A stretch of DNA of 64,000 bases from Acetobacteroides hydrogenigenes (GCF_004340205.1 NZ_SLWB01000009.1:86662-150661), one strand, 5' to 3'. Numbered from the stretch's first letter, positions 1 through 8,589 are shown. Numbers and translations are program-made. The notes: generated by a model not told the origin, from the letters alone.

Positions 1-1
1 A

Positions 2-1555
2 CTTTACGGCCAACTTGTTGAAAGAATTACTGACCTTAACTTTTATGACTACTACAATATTTGTCTGAACAAAACTCCAAACACAAATCATAAATATTTT
101 GACGAGAAGTGGTATCAAAACAATGTTCAGAAAGTTTTAAGAGAAGTAATTACCAATTCAAAAGTTATAGAAACAGAAGATGACAAAGTTCTTTTTAGCG
201 ATGTAAGTTTCCCGGATCCAGACTTGAAGAAGGAAGATAGAGAAAAAATTTGGCAATTCTCGTCTGACTTAAAGGCTAAAATACTTCCAGCAAAGAAACA
301 TATCCATAAATGGGCAGACCTCATATGGAATGATTGTTCTATAATTGATTTCGAGAACATTGCAACTGATTTGAGCGAAATAAATAACATTACAGACCTT
401 CAAAATTGTTTAAGACTAAATATTGAGAATACAATTAAATGGCTTCAAAGTATTTATGATTTTCTAATTGGAAATAAATGTACTGAATTATTTAATGAAT
501 TAGAAATTGTACCTAATCGATTAGGTGCATTTCAAAAAGTAAATGAAGTTATAAATAAGAGATATGATAGTTTACGTAAACAATGGATAACAAACAAACA
601 ACTTATCCCTAATTTATATTTAGACGAACTTAATGACGATATTTTACTTGATATTTTTGCTTTAATCGGGTTAGAAGATTGGCGAGAATATTTAGTTTAT
701 GAAGGTATTGATATTTCTGCATTAACATCAGCAAAAATTGACATACAAAATATTTCAAGTGATATTACACTAGGATTAAAGGAAAAGAAAGTTTACGATG
801 AAAACACAATTAAAGCAGTAAGACTTTTATCAGAATGGTTTGACAATAACGAAGATATTGGCAAAAAACACTTTCAAGAATTATATAAAAATAGAGCGAA
901 GTTATTTTTAGACACAATAGATGATAAAGATAGTTTATATCGAATTATGAAAAGTAATATTTCTTTATCAAAATTATCAGAAATCACTCTAACTATTGAA
1001 AATGACCCCGAAATACTTAACCTTATTGCTAAACGAAAAAAAGAGATAGAAGAAGAAAAAGACCGAAACGAAGTAGGTGAAAAAGTAGAAAATATTTTAG
1101 CTGAGACATTACAAAAGCATGGATTTGAAGTTAAAAAAGAAATTTTTGGAAAAGATTTAATCATTACACTTAAAAAGAAAAACATTAGATATGCTATTGA
1201 AGTAAAATCTACATCGAGATCATCATATGTTTCAATGACCTCATACCAAGCTGAAACTGCAGTTACTGAAGCAGACAATTATGCTTTATGTGTTGTTCAA
1301 AAAAATGGTTCTGTATTAAATACTGACTATATTAGAAAGAATTCTAAATTTGTTACCAACATTGGTGAAAAACTTAAAATGAAATTTGACGAAGTTTCAG
1401 AATTTGAAACTAATAAAATGGGAATTGCAAATACCAATGATGATATTGATTTGTATTACGAAAATGATTTAATTTACAAATATAAAATCAGCAACAACAT
1501 TTGGTCAAAAGGAAAGATTTTTGGGGATTTTATAGATCATATCAATAAAATATAA
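2..1555 (+). CDS. Sacsin-like / DUF3883 nuclease-domain protein, 3' part only
   Basis: The reading frame is open to the left edge of the window, so the N-terminus is missing. The first in-window start-like codon (TTG 224) is internal. The last third has the layout of the DUF3883 (NO VEIN C-terminal) domain, a PD-(D/E)xK-like fold: GEKVENILAETL, then an Asp codon at 1154, then IEVKST with Glu at 1199 and Lys at 1205. The middle part (for example EIVPNRLGAF) reads like the spacer of sacsin-type HATPase proteins. The ATPase domain itself would lie outside the window. Such proteins are found among mobile defence genes, and the strong AT richness compared with genes from 2.2 kb on fits transfer. 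The family call is recognition by eye. A function in defence is inference. Confidence 0.6.
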   Translation, partial: LYGQLVERITDLNFYDYYNICLNKTPNTNHKYFDEKWYQNNVQKVLREVITNSKVIETEDDKVLFSDVSFPDPDLKKEDREKIWQFSSDLKAKILPAKKHIHKWADLIWNDCSIIDFENIATDLSEINNITDLQNCLRLNIENTIKWLQSIYDFLIGNKCTELFNELEIVPNRLGAFQKVNEVINKRYDSLRKQWITNKQLIPNLYLDELNDDILLDIFALIGLEDWREYLVYEGIDISALTSAKIDIQNISSDITLGLKEKKVYDENTIKAVRLLSEWFDNNEDIGKKHFQELYKNRAKLFLDTIDDKDSLYRIMKSNISLSKLSEITLTIENDPEILNLIAKRKKEIEEEKDRNEVGEKVENILAETLQKHGFEVKKEIFGKDLIITLKKKNIRYAIEVKSTSRSSYVSMTSYQAETAVTEADNYALCVVQKNGSVLNTDYIRKNSKFVTNIGEKLKMKFDEVSEFETNKMGIANTNDDIDLYYENDLIYKYKISNNIWSKGKIFGDFIDHINKI

Positions 1556-1635
1556 TTGAATACAAAATAAAAATGCAAGCAATACTCTGTAAATATTATT
1601 GCTTATTAAAACATATTTATGGATAGTCAAGACAC

Positions 1636-1643
1636 TACCTTTG
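1636..1643 (+). promoter_or_regulatory. Candidate -7 element TACCTTTG
   Basis: It matches the Bacteroidota TAnnTTTG -7 consensus and lies about 90 bases before the small acidic gene. I see no good TTG about 19 bases upstream, so the assignment is weak. Confidence 0.35.
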
Positions 1644-1733
1644 CACTCTTAGGCACGAACGAGGATCAAATTTTTTTTAACGAAATATTTTAGATAATGT
1701 CTCGTAAGTTTATTAACAAAAATACGTGTGAAT

Positions 1734-1913
1734 ATGGAAGATTTTGACGATTATGAGGAAAACCATAATTATCATGATAATTATGACGAAGACAACGAAG
1801 ACTATTATAACAATGATTATCAATACGATTCGAGTATTGATAATGGTTGTGGTGAAGGGTATTCTTGTAGTGAATGTACAAATGCTGGTTGTTCAGCGCA
1901 TCCTCTAAATTAG
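1734..1913 (+). CDS. Small acidic Asp/Asn/Tyr-rich protein with Cys tail
   Basis: This 59-residue protein starts at ATG 1734 (GTG 1728 is an in-frame alternative). The first 40 residues are almost entirely Asp, Glu, Asn and Tyr. The last 20 carry four Cys in CGEGYSCSECTNAGC. There is no signal peptide or membrane segment. The composition suggests a disordered acidic chain with a possible metal-binding or disulfide tail. A -7-like element lies upstream. I do not recognise the family. An opposite-strand frame covers the same bases, so coding status rests on the biased but non-random composition and the promoter. Confidence 0.45.
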   Translation: MEDFDDYEENHNYHDNYDEDNEDYYNNDYQYDSSIDNGCGEGYSCSECTNAGCSAHPLN

Positions 1914-1937
1914 TAGTTCATCCTTTGCTAAGCATAG

Positions 1938-2000
1938 ATTATAAGCACAAAGCTCGGCATAGTCTGTAACTATGTCGGATATAATTAGCGGTTTTAAACC
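1938..2000. repeat. REP-like double hairpin
   Basis: Two short palindromes lie in tandem, GCATAGTCtgtaaCTATG and GCGGTTTTAAACCGC. A diverged copy of the same arrangement is at about 20278-20340, after the kbl remnant. No coding capacity is evident. It looks like a dispersed intergenic palindromic repeat. Confidence 0.5.
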
Positions 2001-2054
2001 GCCATAAAAAGAATAATAGGTTAGGCTGTGGCATCTACTAAAGGCTAATAAGCG

Positions 2055-2098
2055 TACAATAATAGAATTGAAGAAGGGAAGAGCCTTCACCAAATAAA
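2055..2098. repeat. Dispersed 40-bp intergenic word (diverged copy)
   Basis: The stretch beginning ACAATAATAGAATTGAAGAA is a diverged copy of the units at 3826-3866 and 4797-4838. All contain (A)ATGATAGAATTGA followed by a short hairpin ending in CTTCGCC. The bases between 2100 and the WG-repeat gene hold nothing else I can name. Confidence 0.4.
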
Positions 2099-2183
2099 GG
2101 AATCCTCGGAAGATCGAGGCGCGAAAGAACGAAAACACTCCTATATTTACCGCATAGTAGAACCACGCCAAAAAACACTTTTA

Positions 2184-3518
2184 ATGAAGGCAATACCATT
2201 AATCCTCTTCTTCCTTTTACTATCCTCCACCCTATCGGCCCAGCTAATTGCAGTAGAAGAGGGTGAAGTTCTAACTATACGCCAGAAAGGCAAGGTTTTC
2301 GCGCTGGTTGATAGCAAAGGAAAAGCAAAGCTTACAGGATTTCAGAGCATCACGAAATGCCCATTTGGCGACTTCTACCTTGTAAGAAAGAACCATCGGC
2401 AGGGATTGGTATCGCGCACAGGCATCGAGATTATACCTGCGGAATACGATGAGATCGAACGGGCCTACAACAGCTTTATATACGTAAAGAAAGAAGGGAA
2501 AATAGGCGTATACAGCTACTCTGGCAAGCAAATAGTAACGCCAACGTTTGATGGAATAGACTTCACCTACAAGGTTGGTGCAGAGTTCTTGGTAAAAAAA
2601 GATGCGCTGTACGGCATTATCAACGATCAAGGAAAAGTGGTAGTACCGGTAGCCTACAATAGCATTAAGCAGGAGAGAGGAACGATAGTCCTAAAAAAAG
2701 GCGACCAAACCAGCTACCTCATAAAGACCAAAATAGTTAGCTACAACATTAGTACGAATAAAAATTTTCAGTCGGCTGGCGAATACCTGTCGGACTCAAA
2801 AAACTACTATATTGCAAATAACGGCTCGCAGGAAGGAGTGCTCGACGAGAATGGAGAGTACATAATACAGCCCGAATACGAGGAGATTATTCCCAAAAGA
2901 ATGGGTAAAAGCAAGCATACACCCGACAACATTCTTCTGGTTAAGAAGAATAACCTATGGGGAATTATCGACCTCAAGAAAAATATTATCCTTCCGATTA
3001 AGTACCAGAGCATAGAAATCCTCAACACCGACTACGCGGTTGTTGGCATTAACAGCTCCAAGCATTTCCTCTGCTTTGCTACTAGCGAAACATCGAGCTA
3101 CAGCTTCGACAAGTACTACTATAGCTCGGATGATTACATATTGGTATACAAAAACGAAAAGCAAAACTTGGCAGACGTCAGGAATGGCATGCAGCTCGTA
3201 TTTCCCATTATGTACGATGATGTTATAGCCTACAAATCGGGCCTATTTAAGGTAAAGCAAAACAACAAAGAAGGGATAGTGGATAAAAGCAACAAAACTA
3301 TTTTCCCCTTTACCTACGACCAAATCTCCCTATTCTGCGCCGATAAGGTAGCGGTTAAAAATGGCGATAAGTATGGAGTTGTATCCATCGATGGGACGGT
3401 GCTCGTACCATTAGATAGCAGGTATATTGTTGCATACGCCAATAGCTTTATCAGAAAAAAGGAGGGCAGCTTCGAAACCGAAGAGTACAACTGCGATTTA
3501 AAGCTGGTAGCACAGTAA
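2184..3518 (+). CDS. Secreted WG-repeat beta-propeller-like protein
   Basis: This 444-residue protein begins with a signal peptide (residues 1-20, ending LSAQ) and then consists of about ten repeats of 40-50 residues of the WG type. Units contain an aromatic/Gly pair and a KGKVV-P-Y- pattern, such as KIGVYSYSGKQIVTPTFDGI and LWGIIDLKKNIILPIKY. WG repeats are thought to form propeller-like beta structures used in binding. No catalytic residues are seen. It is exported to the periplasm or cell surface. It stands alone between repeat-rich spacers with no obvious operon partner. The ligand is unknown. Confidence 0.85.
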   Translation: MKAIPLILFFLLLSSTLSAQLIAVEEGEVLTIRQKGKVFALVDSKGKAKLTGFQSITKCPFGDFYLVRKNHRQGLVSRTGIEIIPAEYDEIERAYNSFIYVKKEGKIGVYSYSGKQIVTPTFDGIDFTYKVGAEFLVKKDALYGIINDQGKVVVPVAYNSIKQERGTIVLKKGDQTSYLIKTKIVSYNISTNKNFQSAGEYLSDSKNYYIANNGSQEGVLDENGEYIIQPEYEEIIPKRMGKSKHTPDNILLVKKNNLWGIIDLKKNIILPIKYQSIEILNTDYAVVGINSSKHFLCFATSETSSYSFDKYYYSSDDYILVYKNEKQNLADVRNGMQLVFPIMYDDVIAYKSGLFKVKQNNKEGIVDKSNKTIFPFTYDQISLFCADKVAVKNGDKYGVVSIDGTVLVPLDSRYIVAYANSFIRKKEGSFETEEYNCDLKLVAQ

Positions 3519-3595
3519 GCGTGCGCCTACTAGCCATAGAATATGTTCGTCTGTGGCAAGAACCTCAGACGAGCCTATCCAAGTAGGCTATAGCC

Positions 3596-3813
3596 CATCG
3601 CCGTCAAGCTAAGCGGATGCATCGGATTGTATATTTTGAAAAAAAAGGATAGAGATCAAGGACCAGCGTATAGCTGAAGCCGTTTATCCCCTCTTGGGAG
3701 GGGTCAGGATGGGTTGGGACGTTATCACCCCCTGCCCTACCGCCTAAGCGGGAGAATAACGTGCTGCTATCGGGTGTTTATCTGTTGAATTAAGGCATAG
3801 CCTGACGGCTATG
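3596..3813. repeat. Foldback (MITE-like) element copy
   Basis: The ends are CATCGCCGTCAAGCTAAG (3596) and CTGACGGCTATG (ending 3813), which are inverted relative to each other. Inside are CCCCTCTTGGGAGGGG and an AGCGGGAGAATAACGTGCTG word that recurs at 4868-4910 and, inverted, near 63461-63495. It is a relative of the better preserved copy at 4537-4755. No gene lies within it. The open frame at 3813-3995 just beyond is made of repeat sequence. Confidence 0.6.
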
Positions 3814-3825
3814 TGCTCAGAGCCA

Positions 3826-3866
3826 GCAATGATAGAATTGACGAAGGCAACAGCCTTCGCCTAACA
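3826..3866. repeat. Dispersed 40-bp word with 7-bp hairpin
   Basis: GCAATGATAGAATTGACGAA is followed by CGAAGGC-aaca-GCCTTCG (3842-3859). Copies occur at 2055-2098 and 4797-4838, always in intergenic DNA and on the same strand here. Confidence 0.5.
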
Positions 3867-4001
3867 AAAGGGATTACAAGGCTAGCGGTCGTAATGGAGT
3901 ATTGTAGAATAGATGGAGCGTTGCGTGTTGCCTTTGGGATGTTACGAAAGCTAGGTGAAGAGCATAAGAGCCGAAAAGCAATCAACTTTATATAGCACAT
4001 C

Positions 4002-4394
4002 ATGGATAAGCGCACTATCTCAGAAACAATTATTGCGCTAGAGACTGCAGCTCTCGACGCATGGCACAATGGAAACCCTACCCCCTACCTCGAACTCTAC
4101 TCGAAGGACTTTACCTATTTCGACCCCATCCAGGAAAGGCGTATAGACGGCTGGGATCGGATAAAGGAGCTGTATGAGGGCATGCGGGGAACGGTAAAGA
4201 TGGATAAGTTCGAGATGATAAATCCCGTAGTGCAATCAACCGATACAATGGCCGTTCTCACCTACAACCTACACTCGTACTCGGGCGACATGATCTGGAA
4301 GGAGAACTGCACAGAGGTGTACAGGCTCGAAGAAAATAGCCAATGGAAAATTGTCCATAGCCATTGGTCGCTAACTAATGCTGCAATTAGCTAA
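4002..4394 (+). CDS. NTF2-like (SnoaL/DUF4440) protein
   Basis: This 130-residue protein has the length and pattern of the SnoaL/DUF4440 cone-shaped alpha+beta fold. It has an N-terminal helix (ETIIALETAALDAWHNGNPTPY), a FTYFDP-QERRIDGWDRIKELY segment, and strands ending in QWKIVHSHWS. There is no signal peptide, so it is cytoplasmic. NTF2-like proteins range from ketosteroid isomerase-like enzymes to binding proteins, and the substrate cannot be read from sequence. The start ATG 4002 precedes the first conserved helix. It is flanked by foldback repeats on both sides and is monocistronic. Confidence 0.8.
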   Translation: MDKRTISETIIALETAALDAWHNGNPTPYLELYSKDFTYFDPIQERRIDGWDRIKELYEGMRGTVKMDKFEMINPVVQSTDTMAVLTYNLHSYSGDMIWKENCTEVYRLEENSQWKIVHSHWSLTNAAIS

Positions 4395-4536
4395 AAGCAC
4401 GCTGTTAGGCTGATGCTTCGGCCAATAGCCGTCAAGTTAAGGATGCTTGGTGTCTGTTTGGAAGAAATGAAGATAGGCATAAGGCATTAGAGCACGATTG
4501 AAGCTGTTTATTCCCCGTTTGGCTTAGGATCCAGCT

Positions 4537-4755
4537 CATAGCCGTCAAGCTAAGGTTGAGTTTAAAAGGACAAACGCTCAATAGCGGCTGATTATCCCCT
4601 CCTTGGGAGGGGTAGGGGTGGGTTACGAACGCGAAGCGGAGCAAAAATATTAATTTAAACAAACAAACCCACCCCCTGCCCCCTCCTTGGGAGGGGATAA
4701 TCAGCCATGATTCTGCATTTAGGCTTTGAAAAAATAGTTCAGCTTGACGGCTATG
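4537..4755. repeat. Foldback element with perfect 15-bp terminal inverted repeats
   Basis: The left end CATAGCCGTCAAGCT (4537-4551) is the exact complement of AGCTTGACGGCTATG (4741-4755). Two inner arms, 4586-4624 and 4666-4706, are about 40-bp imperfect inverted repeats containing CCCCTCCTTGGGAGGGG and GATAATCAG. The middle is AT-rich. There is no coding capacity. This is the clearest member of a family seen at 3596, 13495 and 63767. Confidence 0.75.
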
Positions 4756-4796
4756 AGGATCCAGCCTCAGTCGAATCTATTCTGTAGGCTATAGCC

Positions 4797-4838
4797 TGCA
4801 ATGATAGAATTGACAAAGGCAACAGACTTCGCCTAACG
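4797..4838. repeat. Dispersed 40-bp word, third copy
   Basis: GCAATGATAGAATTGACAAA then GGCAACAGACTTCGCCTAAC. It closely matches 3826-3866. It is followed by another copy of the ACGTGCTGCTAT word (to 4911). The rest of the gap to 5025 holds nothing further recognised except an AT-rich TATAATTTG promoter-like stretch at 4984-4992. Confidence 0.5.
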
Positions 4839-5025
4839 AGGCAGGGAGTGGGTAATGACATCTAAACCCTCCCCTACCTCCCGCCTGAGCGGAAGAATAA
4901 CGTGCTGCTATTGTGTGCTTAACCTTCTAAATTTAACCTTAGCATGACAGCATTGGGCTAAGCATATTGACATCAACCGCTACTATAATTTGCGACATTT
5001 AGTTAAACCATAATACGATTTGAAG

Positions 5026-5481
5026 ATGATGCTACGCTACAAAACAGGCAAGCTTCCATTAAATTTCATAGCACTAGGAGTGATTCTACTCGCAGTTAGC
5101 ATATGGCGAATAATGGTTTTAGATTGGAGTGGGATACCGTTTCTCGTTGTATCCATTGTGCTGCTCTTTATAGAGTCGGGAGTAGTTATAGATCCCGACA
5201 GTAGAAGAGTAAGAAGGTATATTGGCCTATTTACAGTAACCAAGGGCGAGTGGGAAGATGTAAGCTCGCTAATCAACCTTCAAATTATAAGGTCGAGAGA
5301 GTCACGAACCATGAACTTTATTTCCATAAGCAGAACGGAAACCAACGACACCTACAAGCTCTACATAAAGCTACCGAATAGGAGCATCGAACTTATGTCG
5401 GGCAAAAAGGAGGATATACAAAGTAGAGCCGAAGAAATAGCATCGGCTCTAAAAGCATCAGTAGTAAACAATGCCGGCTAA
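5026..5481 (+). CDS. Small membrane protein with two TM helices
   Basis: This 151-residue protein starts at ATG 5026 (ATG 5029 is equally possible). There are two adjacent hydrophobic segments, at about residues 14-32 and 35-54 (LNFIALGVILLAVSI and IPFLVVSIVLLFI). A hydrophilic beta-rich C-terminal domain of about 95 residues follows, with RRYIGLFTVTKGEWEDV, which recalls PH-like domains seen after paired helices in small bacterial membrane proteins. I do not recognise the family. The hydrophilic part is probably cytoplasmic. It stands alone, upstream of a secreted protein on the same strand. Confidence 0.65.
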   Translation: MMLRYKTGKLPLNFIALGVILLAVSIWRIMVLDWSGIPFLVVSIVLLFIESGVVIDPDSRRVRRYIGLFTVTKGEWEDVSSLINLQIIRSRESRTMNFISISRTETNDTYKLYIKLPNRSIELMSGKKEDIQSRAEEIASALKASVVNNAG

Positions 5482-5568
5482 GTAACAGTTTTTTGGTTAA
5501 GGCAAGAGCCTCAACCGAAAAAAGGTACCGATTATAAAATGGCACTAGCTAGCTTATCTTATAATGCT

Positions 5569-6741
5569 ATGAGAAAATACTTAATCGTAGTAGGGATTTT
5601 TGCTTGTTGTATGTGGTGTCAGCAATTAGCTGCCCAGCAAGCATACTCTAATGATGTCATTAACGGAATGATGCCGTACGCCAAAGGAGAGATAAAACAA
5701 CGTTTTGCAATAGTTAATTCGTATGGTTTGAAAAATTATTCAGAATCCGAGTTAATAGCATGTAAAAATGCAGCAAAAAAAGTGGCCTCAAAGCTGTTAA
5801 AGTGGCTCAGCGACAATCCACCACAAGGATATGAGGCGCTAATCAACACTTTTATTGATATTCTACCCGACCATTCTTTTAAAAGTCCGTTAGATGATCC
5901 ACATCCTAAGATATATGCAAAAATAGAGCTTCATTTTGCACCGTATGTTCATACTCCAAAGGGAAAGTTTGCCAACTACGAAGTGGCTACTTGGGTCACT
6001 GTTTTTCTTAACGGCATGGATGTAAATACACTTGGCAGTCCAATAGCTGGAAATATCTATGTTATTCCACGTAAAACAGCAGACTTCTTCGGGTTTGGCA
6101 TATACCAGACTACAGGAGAGGAGGTAACGCTGATAAACCCAGATAATGCCAAAATATTCCATCCCGTTTCACAAGGGGTGTTCCTTAATGAAATGATAAA
6201 GGGGCAGAAACAAGAAAAAGAAAATGCGGGTATTTCCTCAGGTATCCCAACAAACGGAGAGCGGTTGAAGGAGATAGAACAAGCCTATAAAGAGATTCTG
6301 AAGGTAAATAAACAAACAGCAGAAGAGTTTAGAAGTAATGCACTGAAAGAGCTGCAGGGAGAATCTAATGCTGATATTCTGGATATGGAAAGCAAATTAC
6401 AGGGAGAGCTTGATAAAATGTCATTGGCAGAACGCAAGAAGCCAGCATTTTATGCCGGAGACGGAGATATTGCCCCTAAAATGTTTGATCTGACAGGTAA
6501 CTATTCAGGATTATGCCCAGAGGGTCATCAGGAAGGATGCGAGGCACTGGTTAGGGTTAACCCCGAGCTTATTGGTTTTTCGGCCTCAGGAAAGATTAAG
6601 CTAATGATAATTCATTGGAATTACATTCAGCTGACGGGAGAAAACAGAGATAAGCCCAGATTCTATGATCGCAAGAAAGAGTATGACAATGTCCATCAAT
6701 GGAACATGGTGCGCTTGTATCAGGATAATGTATGGTTCTGA
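5569..6741 (+). CDS. Secreted protein of unknown function
   Basis: ATG 5569 is chosen over the in-frame ATG 5539 because it gives a compact signal peptide (MRKYLIVVGIFACCMWCQQLAAQQ). The mature protein is about 365 residues. The first 180 residues look globular (FINTFIDILPDHSF, YEVATWVTVFLNGMDV). Residues about 205-300 are charged and helical, with coiled-coil-like spacing (QAYKEILKVNKQTAEEFRSN). A C-terminal part contains GNYSGLCPEGHQEGCEALVRV, whose two Cys could form a disulfide. No family is recognised and no catalytic signature is seen. It is probably periplasmic. Confidence 0.6.
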   Translation: MRKYLIVVGIFACCMWCQQLAAQQAYSNDVINGMMPYAKGEIKQRFAIVNSYGLKNYSESELIACKNAAKKVASKLLKWLSDNPPQGYEALINTFIDILPDHSFKSPLDDPHPKIYAKIELHFAPYVHTPKGKFANYEVATWVTVFLNGMDVNTLGSPIAGNIYVIPRKTADFFGFGIYQTTGEEVTLINPDNAKIFHPVSQGVFLNEMIKGQKQEKENAGISSGIPTNGERLKEIEQAYKEILKVNKQTAEEFRSNALKELQGESNADILDMESKLQGELDKMSLAERKKPAFYAGDGDIAPKMFDLTGNYSGLCPEGHQEGCEALVRVNPELIGFSASGKIKLMIIHWNYIQLTGENRDKPRFYDRKKEYDNVHQWNMVRLYQDNVWF

Positions 6742-6897
6742 TTTATACTAATTGTCAGACATCAATAACGTCATAGAGCGTTGCTTATGAGGACGGTGTC
6801 CTCGCTACACGACATTAGCAAAAAGAAGTAGAACCGTAGAAGAAGCATTCGATTATACAGTCAACTACTAGTAGTAAAACATCAACATCGGCAGCCA

Positions 6898-7206
6898 ATG
6901 CCAGACCGATTTCGAGATAAATATCGCATACCTTCGGCCCGTTTGCAAAGCTGGGACTACGGATGGAATGCCTCCTACTTTATCACCATTTGTACTGCGA
7001 ATAGAGAGCGCTATTTTGGAGAGATTGTTGCTGGTTTAGATAACGAACAACCTGCAATGCAGCTGTCGGAGGTAGGAATAATTGCCAAACGGAGCTGGTT
7101 GGAGATCCCTACCCATTTCCCGTTTGTGGTATTAGACGAATTCGGGGTAATGCCCAACCATGTGCATGGCATTATCATTATAAATAGGCAGGATGATCCC
7201 CGTTGA
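6898..7206 (+). pseudogene. Truncated REP-associated tyrosine transposase (RAYT)
   Basis: The N-terminal 102 residues match the Y1_Tnp/IS200-like fold of RAYT proteins, including SYFITICTANRERYFGEI and the metal-binding HUH-type motif MPNHVHGIIIINR. Family members run to roughly 180 residues and carry the catalytic Tyr in the part missing here. Just after the HUH motif the frame meets TGA. The +1 frame continues with RAYT-like coding (VETR, then a stop, then further residues), so the copy has both a frameshift and a stop. It is inactive as it stands. RAYTs mobilise REP palindromes, and palindromic repeats are common nearby. Confidence 0.8.
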
Positions 7207-7226
7207 GACGCGATGAATCGCGTTTC
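7205..7226. repeat. REP-like palindrome inside the RAYT remnant
   Basis: GAGACGCGAT-ga-ATCGCGTTTC is a 10-bp stem with one G-T pair, exactly where the transposase frame is lost. Confidence 0.5.
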
Positions 7227-7287
7227 TACAGATGAACAGCGAAACCGTGACAGGGAATAAAAACCACCATTAAACCCCAACAACAAT

Positions 7288-8031
7288 ATGAAATTCCCGA
7301 AACTAAGAAATATGTGTAGCAAAACACAAAAGCATCTATCAAAAGCAGTAAAGCTGGTTGGTATTGCAGGCGTAGGCGCCCTGCTTGCATTTACAAGCAT
7401 CGACGGCAAAAATGGTAGCCCCAAAACCGAACAGCTAACGCTATCACTTATTAAGGATAGAAATTTCCTTAGCTCTACGAAACTAGCCCCCTCGAAGGAA
7501 AAGGAGAAGATTCTGATTGAGTCTTCAAAGATTCTTCGATTAGAAATCCATACGGTTACAGATGGTAAGCTCAAAGATTTTATACCCGATGATTTTAAAA
7601 ACGTATATCCTATAGTAGATTTTATGCTAGCGGTAGACTCCCTAAATGGTCATGCAATTTATTTTAGGGGCGAGATATACCGCTTACTGAACGACAACGA
7701 TCGATTTGTAGAATACTTTCAGCGTTACCTCGACATAGAAAGTACAACTAAATCGCACCTGCAAAAAGTAAAGAATGCCCAATTATGCTACGATACGCCG
7801 CATGGCTATTGCGAACAACGGACAGCATGGATATCGCAGCTTCTAGCAAGCTACTACTACAAAAAAGGGATCAGCGAACCGGAGGAAAGCAAAAAGCAAG
7901 AGGCTTTTTGCATTGCCACAAAGCATATTCAAAATGTAAGGATTCATTTCCCCGCTGGGTTTAACTCAAGCTCAGTTACCCAGTCAACATTAGAGCTAGA
8001 AAAGAATCTTAAAGAAAGAATTAGCAATTAG
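7288..8031 (+). CDS. Membrane-anchored or exported helical protein, unknown
   Basis: This 247-residue protein has a basic N-terminus and one hydrophobic stretch (residues about 24-38, LVGIAGVGALLAFTS), suggesting a signal anchor or uncleaved signal. The rest is mostly helical, with a TPR-like flavour (GHAIYFRGEIYRLLNDNDRFVEYFQRYLDIE and AWISQLLASYYYKKGISEPEESKKQEAFCIATKHI). There are three Cys near residues 165-180. No named family is recognised. It starts 80 bases after the RAYT remnant and stands alone. The start at ATG 7288 is the first that includes the hydrophobic segment. Confidence 0.55.
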   Translation: MKFPKLRNMCSKTQKHLSKAVKLVGIAGVGALLAFTSIDGKNGSPKTEQLTLSLIKDRNFLSSTKLAPSKEKEKILIESSKILRLEIHTVTDGKLKDFIPDDFKNVYPIVDFMLAVDSLNGHAIYFRGEIYRLLNDNDRFVEYFQRYLDIESTTKSHLQKVKNAQLCYDTPHGYCEQRTAWISQLLASYYYKKGISEPEESKKQEAFCIATKHIQNVRIHFPAGFNSSSVTQSTLELEKNLKERISN

Positions 8032-8109
8032 CAGCCGTAAAAGGACAAACAAATGGCTCTATGCGGGTTGTTGTGGGTAATAGAAATGGAGTTGCAGCTT
8101 GCTGGAGAA

Positions 8110-8400
8110 ACCATTCAACCACTATGTGGTTGTTTATTCCCCTCGTCCTGTTTTCCCGAGTTTCACTCGGGGCTATTCACATTGAAGCCCTTACGGGCTT
8201 CTACCTGCAGTAACGCAGATTTGGTTCAATTTTTACCGTTGATTAATGCAACATAATGTCTACTGGGTAGTAATCCTGAAAGGATTGAATATAAATAGCC
8301 CCGCATGCAATGCGGGAAAAACACGAGCAGTACGGCGATAACCGCAAAGCGGTTGAATAGCGAGACAAAATAAGACCTACCCTCCCAAAACGTCATAGAA
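8110..8400. repeat. Cluster of short palindromic intergenic repeats
   Basis: The stretch between genes holds several small inverted repeats: CCCGAGTTTCACTCGGG, GCCCTTACGGGC, CCTGAAAGG and CCCCGCATGCAATGCGGG, separated by 10-40 bases. This is the style of REP-like repeats dispersed in Bacteroidota. The open frames over this stretch (8053-8256 +, 8226-8426 -) are repeat sequence, not genes. Confidence 0.55.
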
Positions 8401-8562
8401 CCAAACAAATTGAGATTAGAGTTCAACCCTCACGACGTTTAACTTAACAAGGCTTTTTACGGTCTCTAATACAGAAAAAGAAAAAACAGATCAAAAGAAG
8501 GCAGAGCCTACACCTACCTCTGCAAAACAATGGCATCTATACGATAAACGCCTACAAATTTA

Positions 8563-8570
8563 TACATTTG
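8563..8570 (+). promoter_or_regulatory. Candidate -7 element TACATTTG for the AraC-type gene
   Basis: It matches TAnnTTTG exactly and lies 20 bases before ATG 8590. No TTG is seen at the usual distance upstream. Confidence 0.4.
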
Positions 8571-8589
8571 CATACCATCAGTAGTTTAC

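Noticed and set aside
1690..1881. Minus-strand frame opposite the small acidic gene
   Set aside because: It is the antisense of a biased Asp/Asn/Tyr-rich frame, giving a His/Asn-rich peptide; no promoter or family.
3813..3995. 60-residue frame after the foldback element
   Set aside because: Made of dispersed repeat words that also occur at 2055 and 4797; not a gene.
4432..4662. 76-residue minus-strand frame
   Set aside because: It crosses a foldback element; composition is that of the repeat.
8053..8256. 67-residue frame
   Set aside because: It covers REP-like palindromes and has no protein-like conservation signals.
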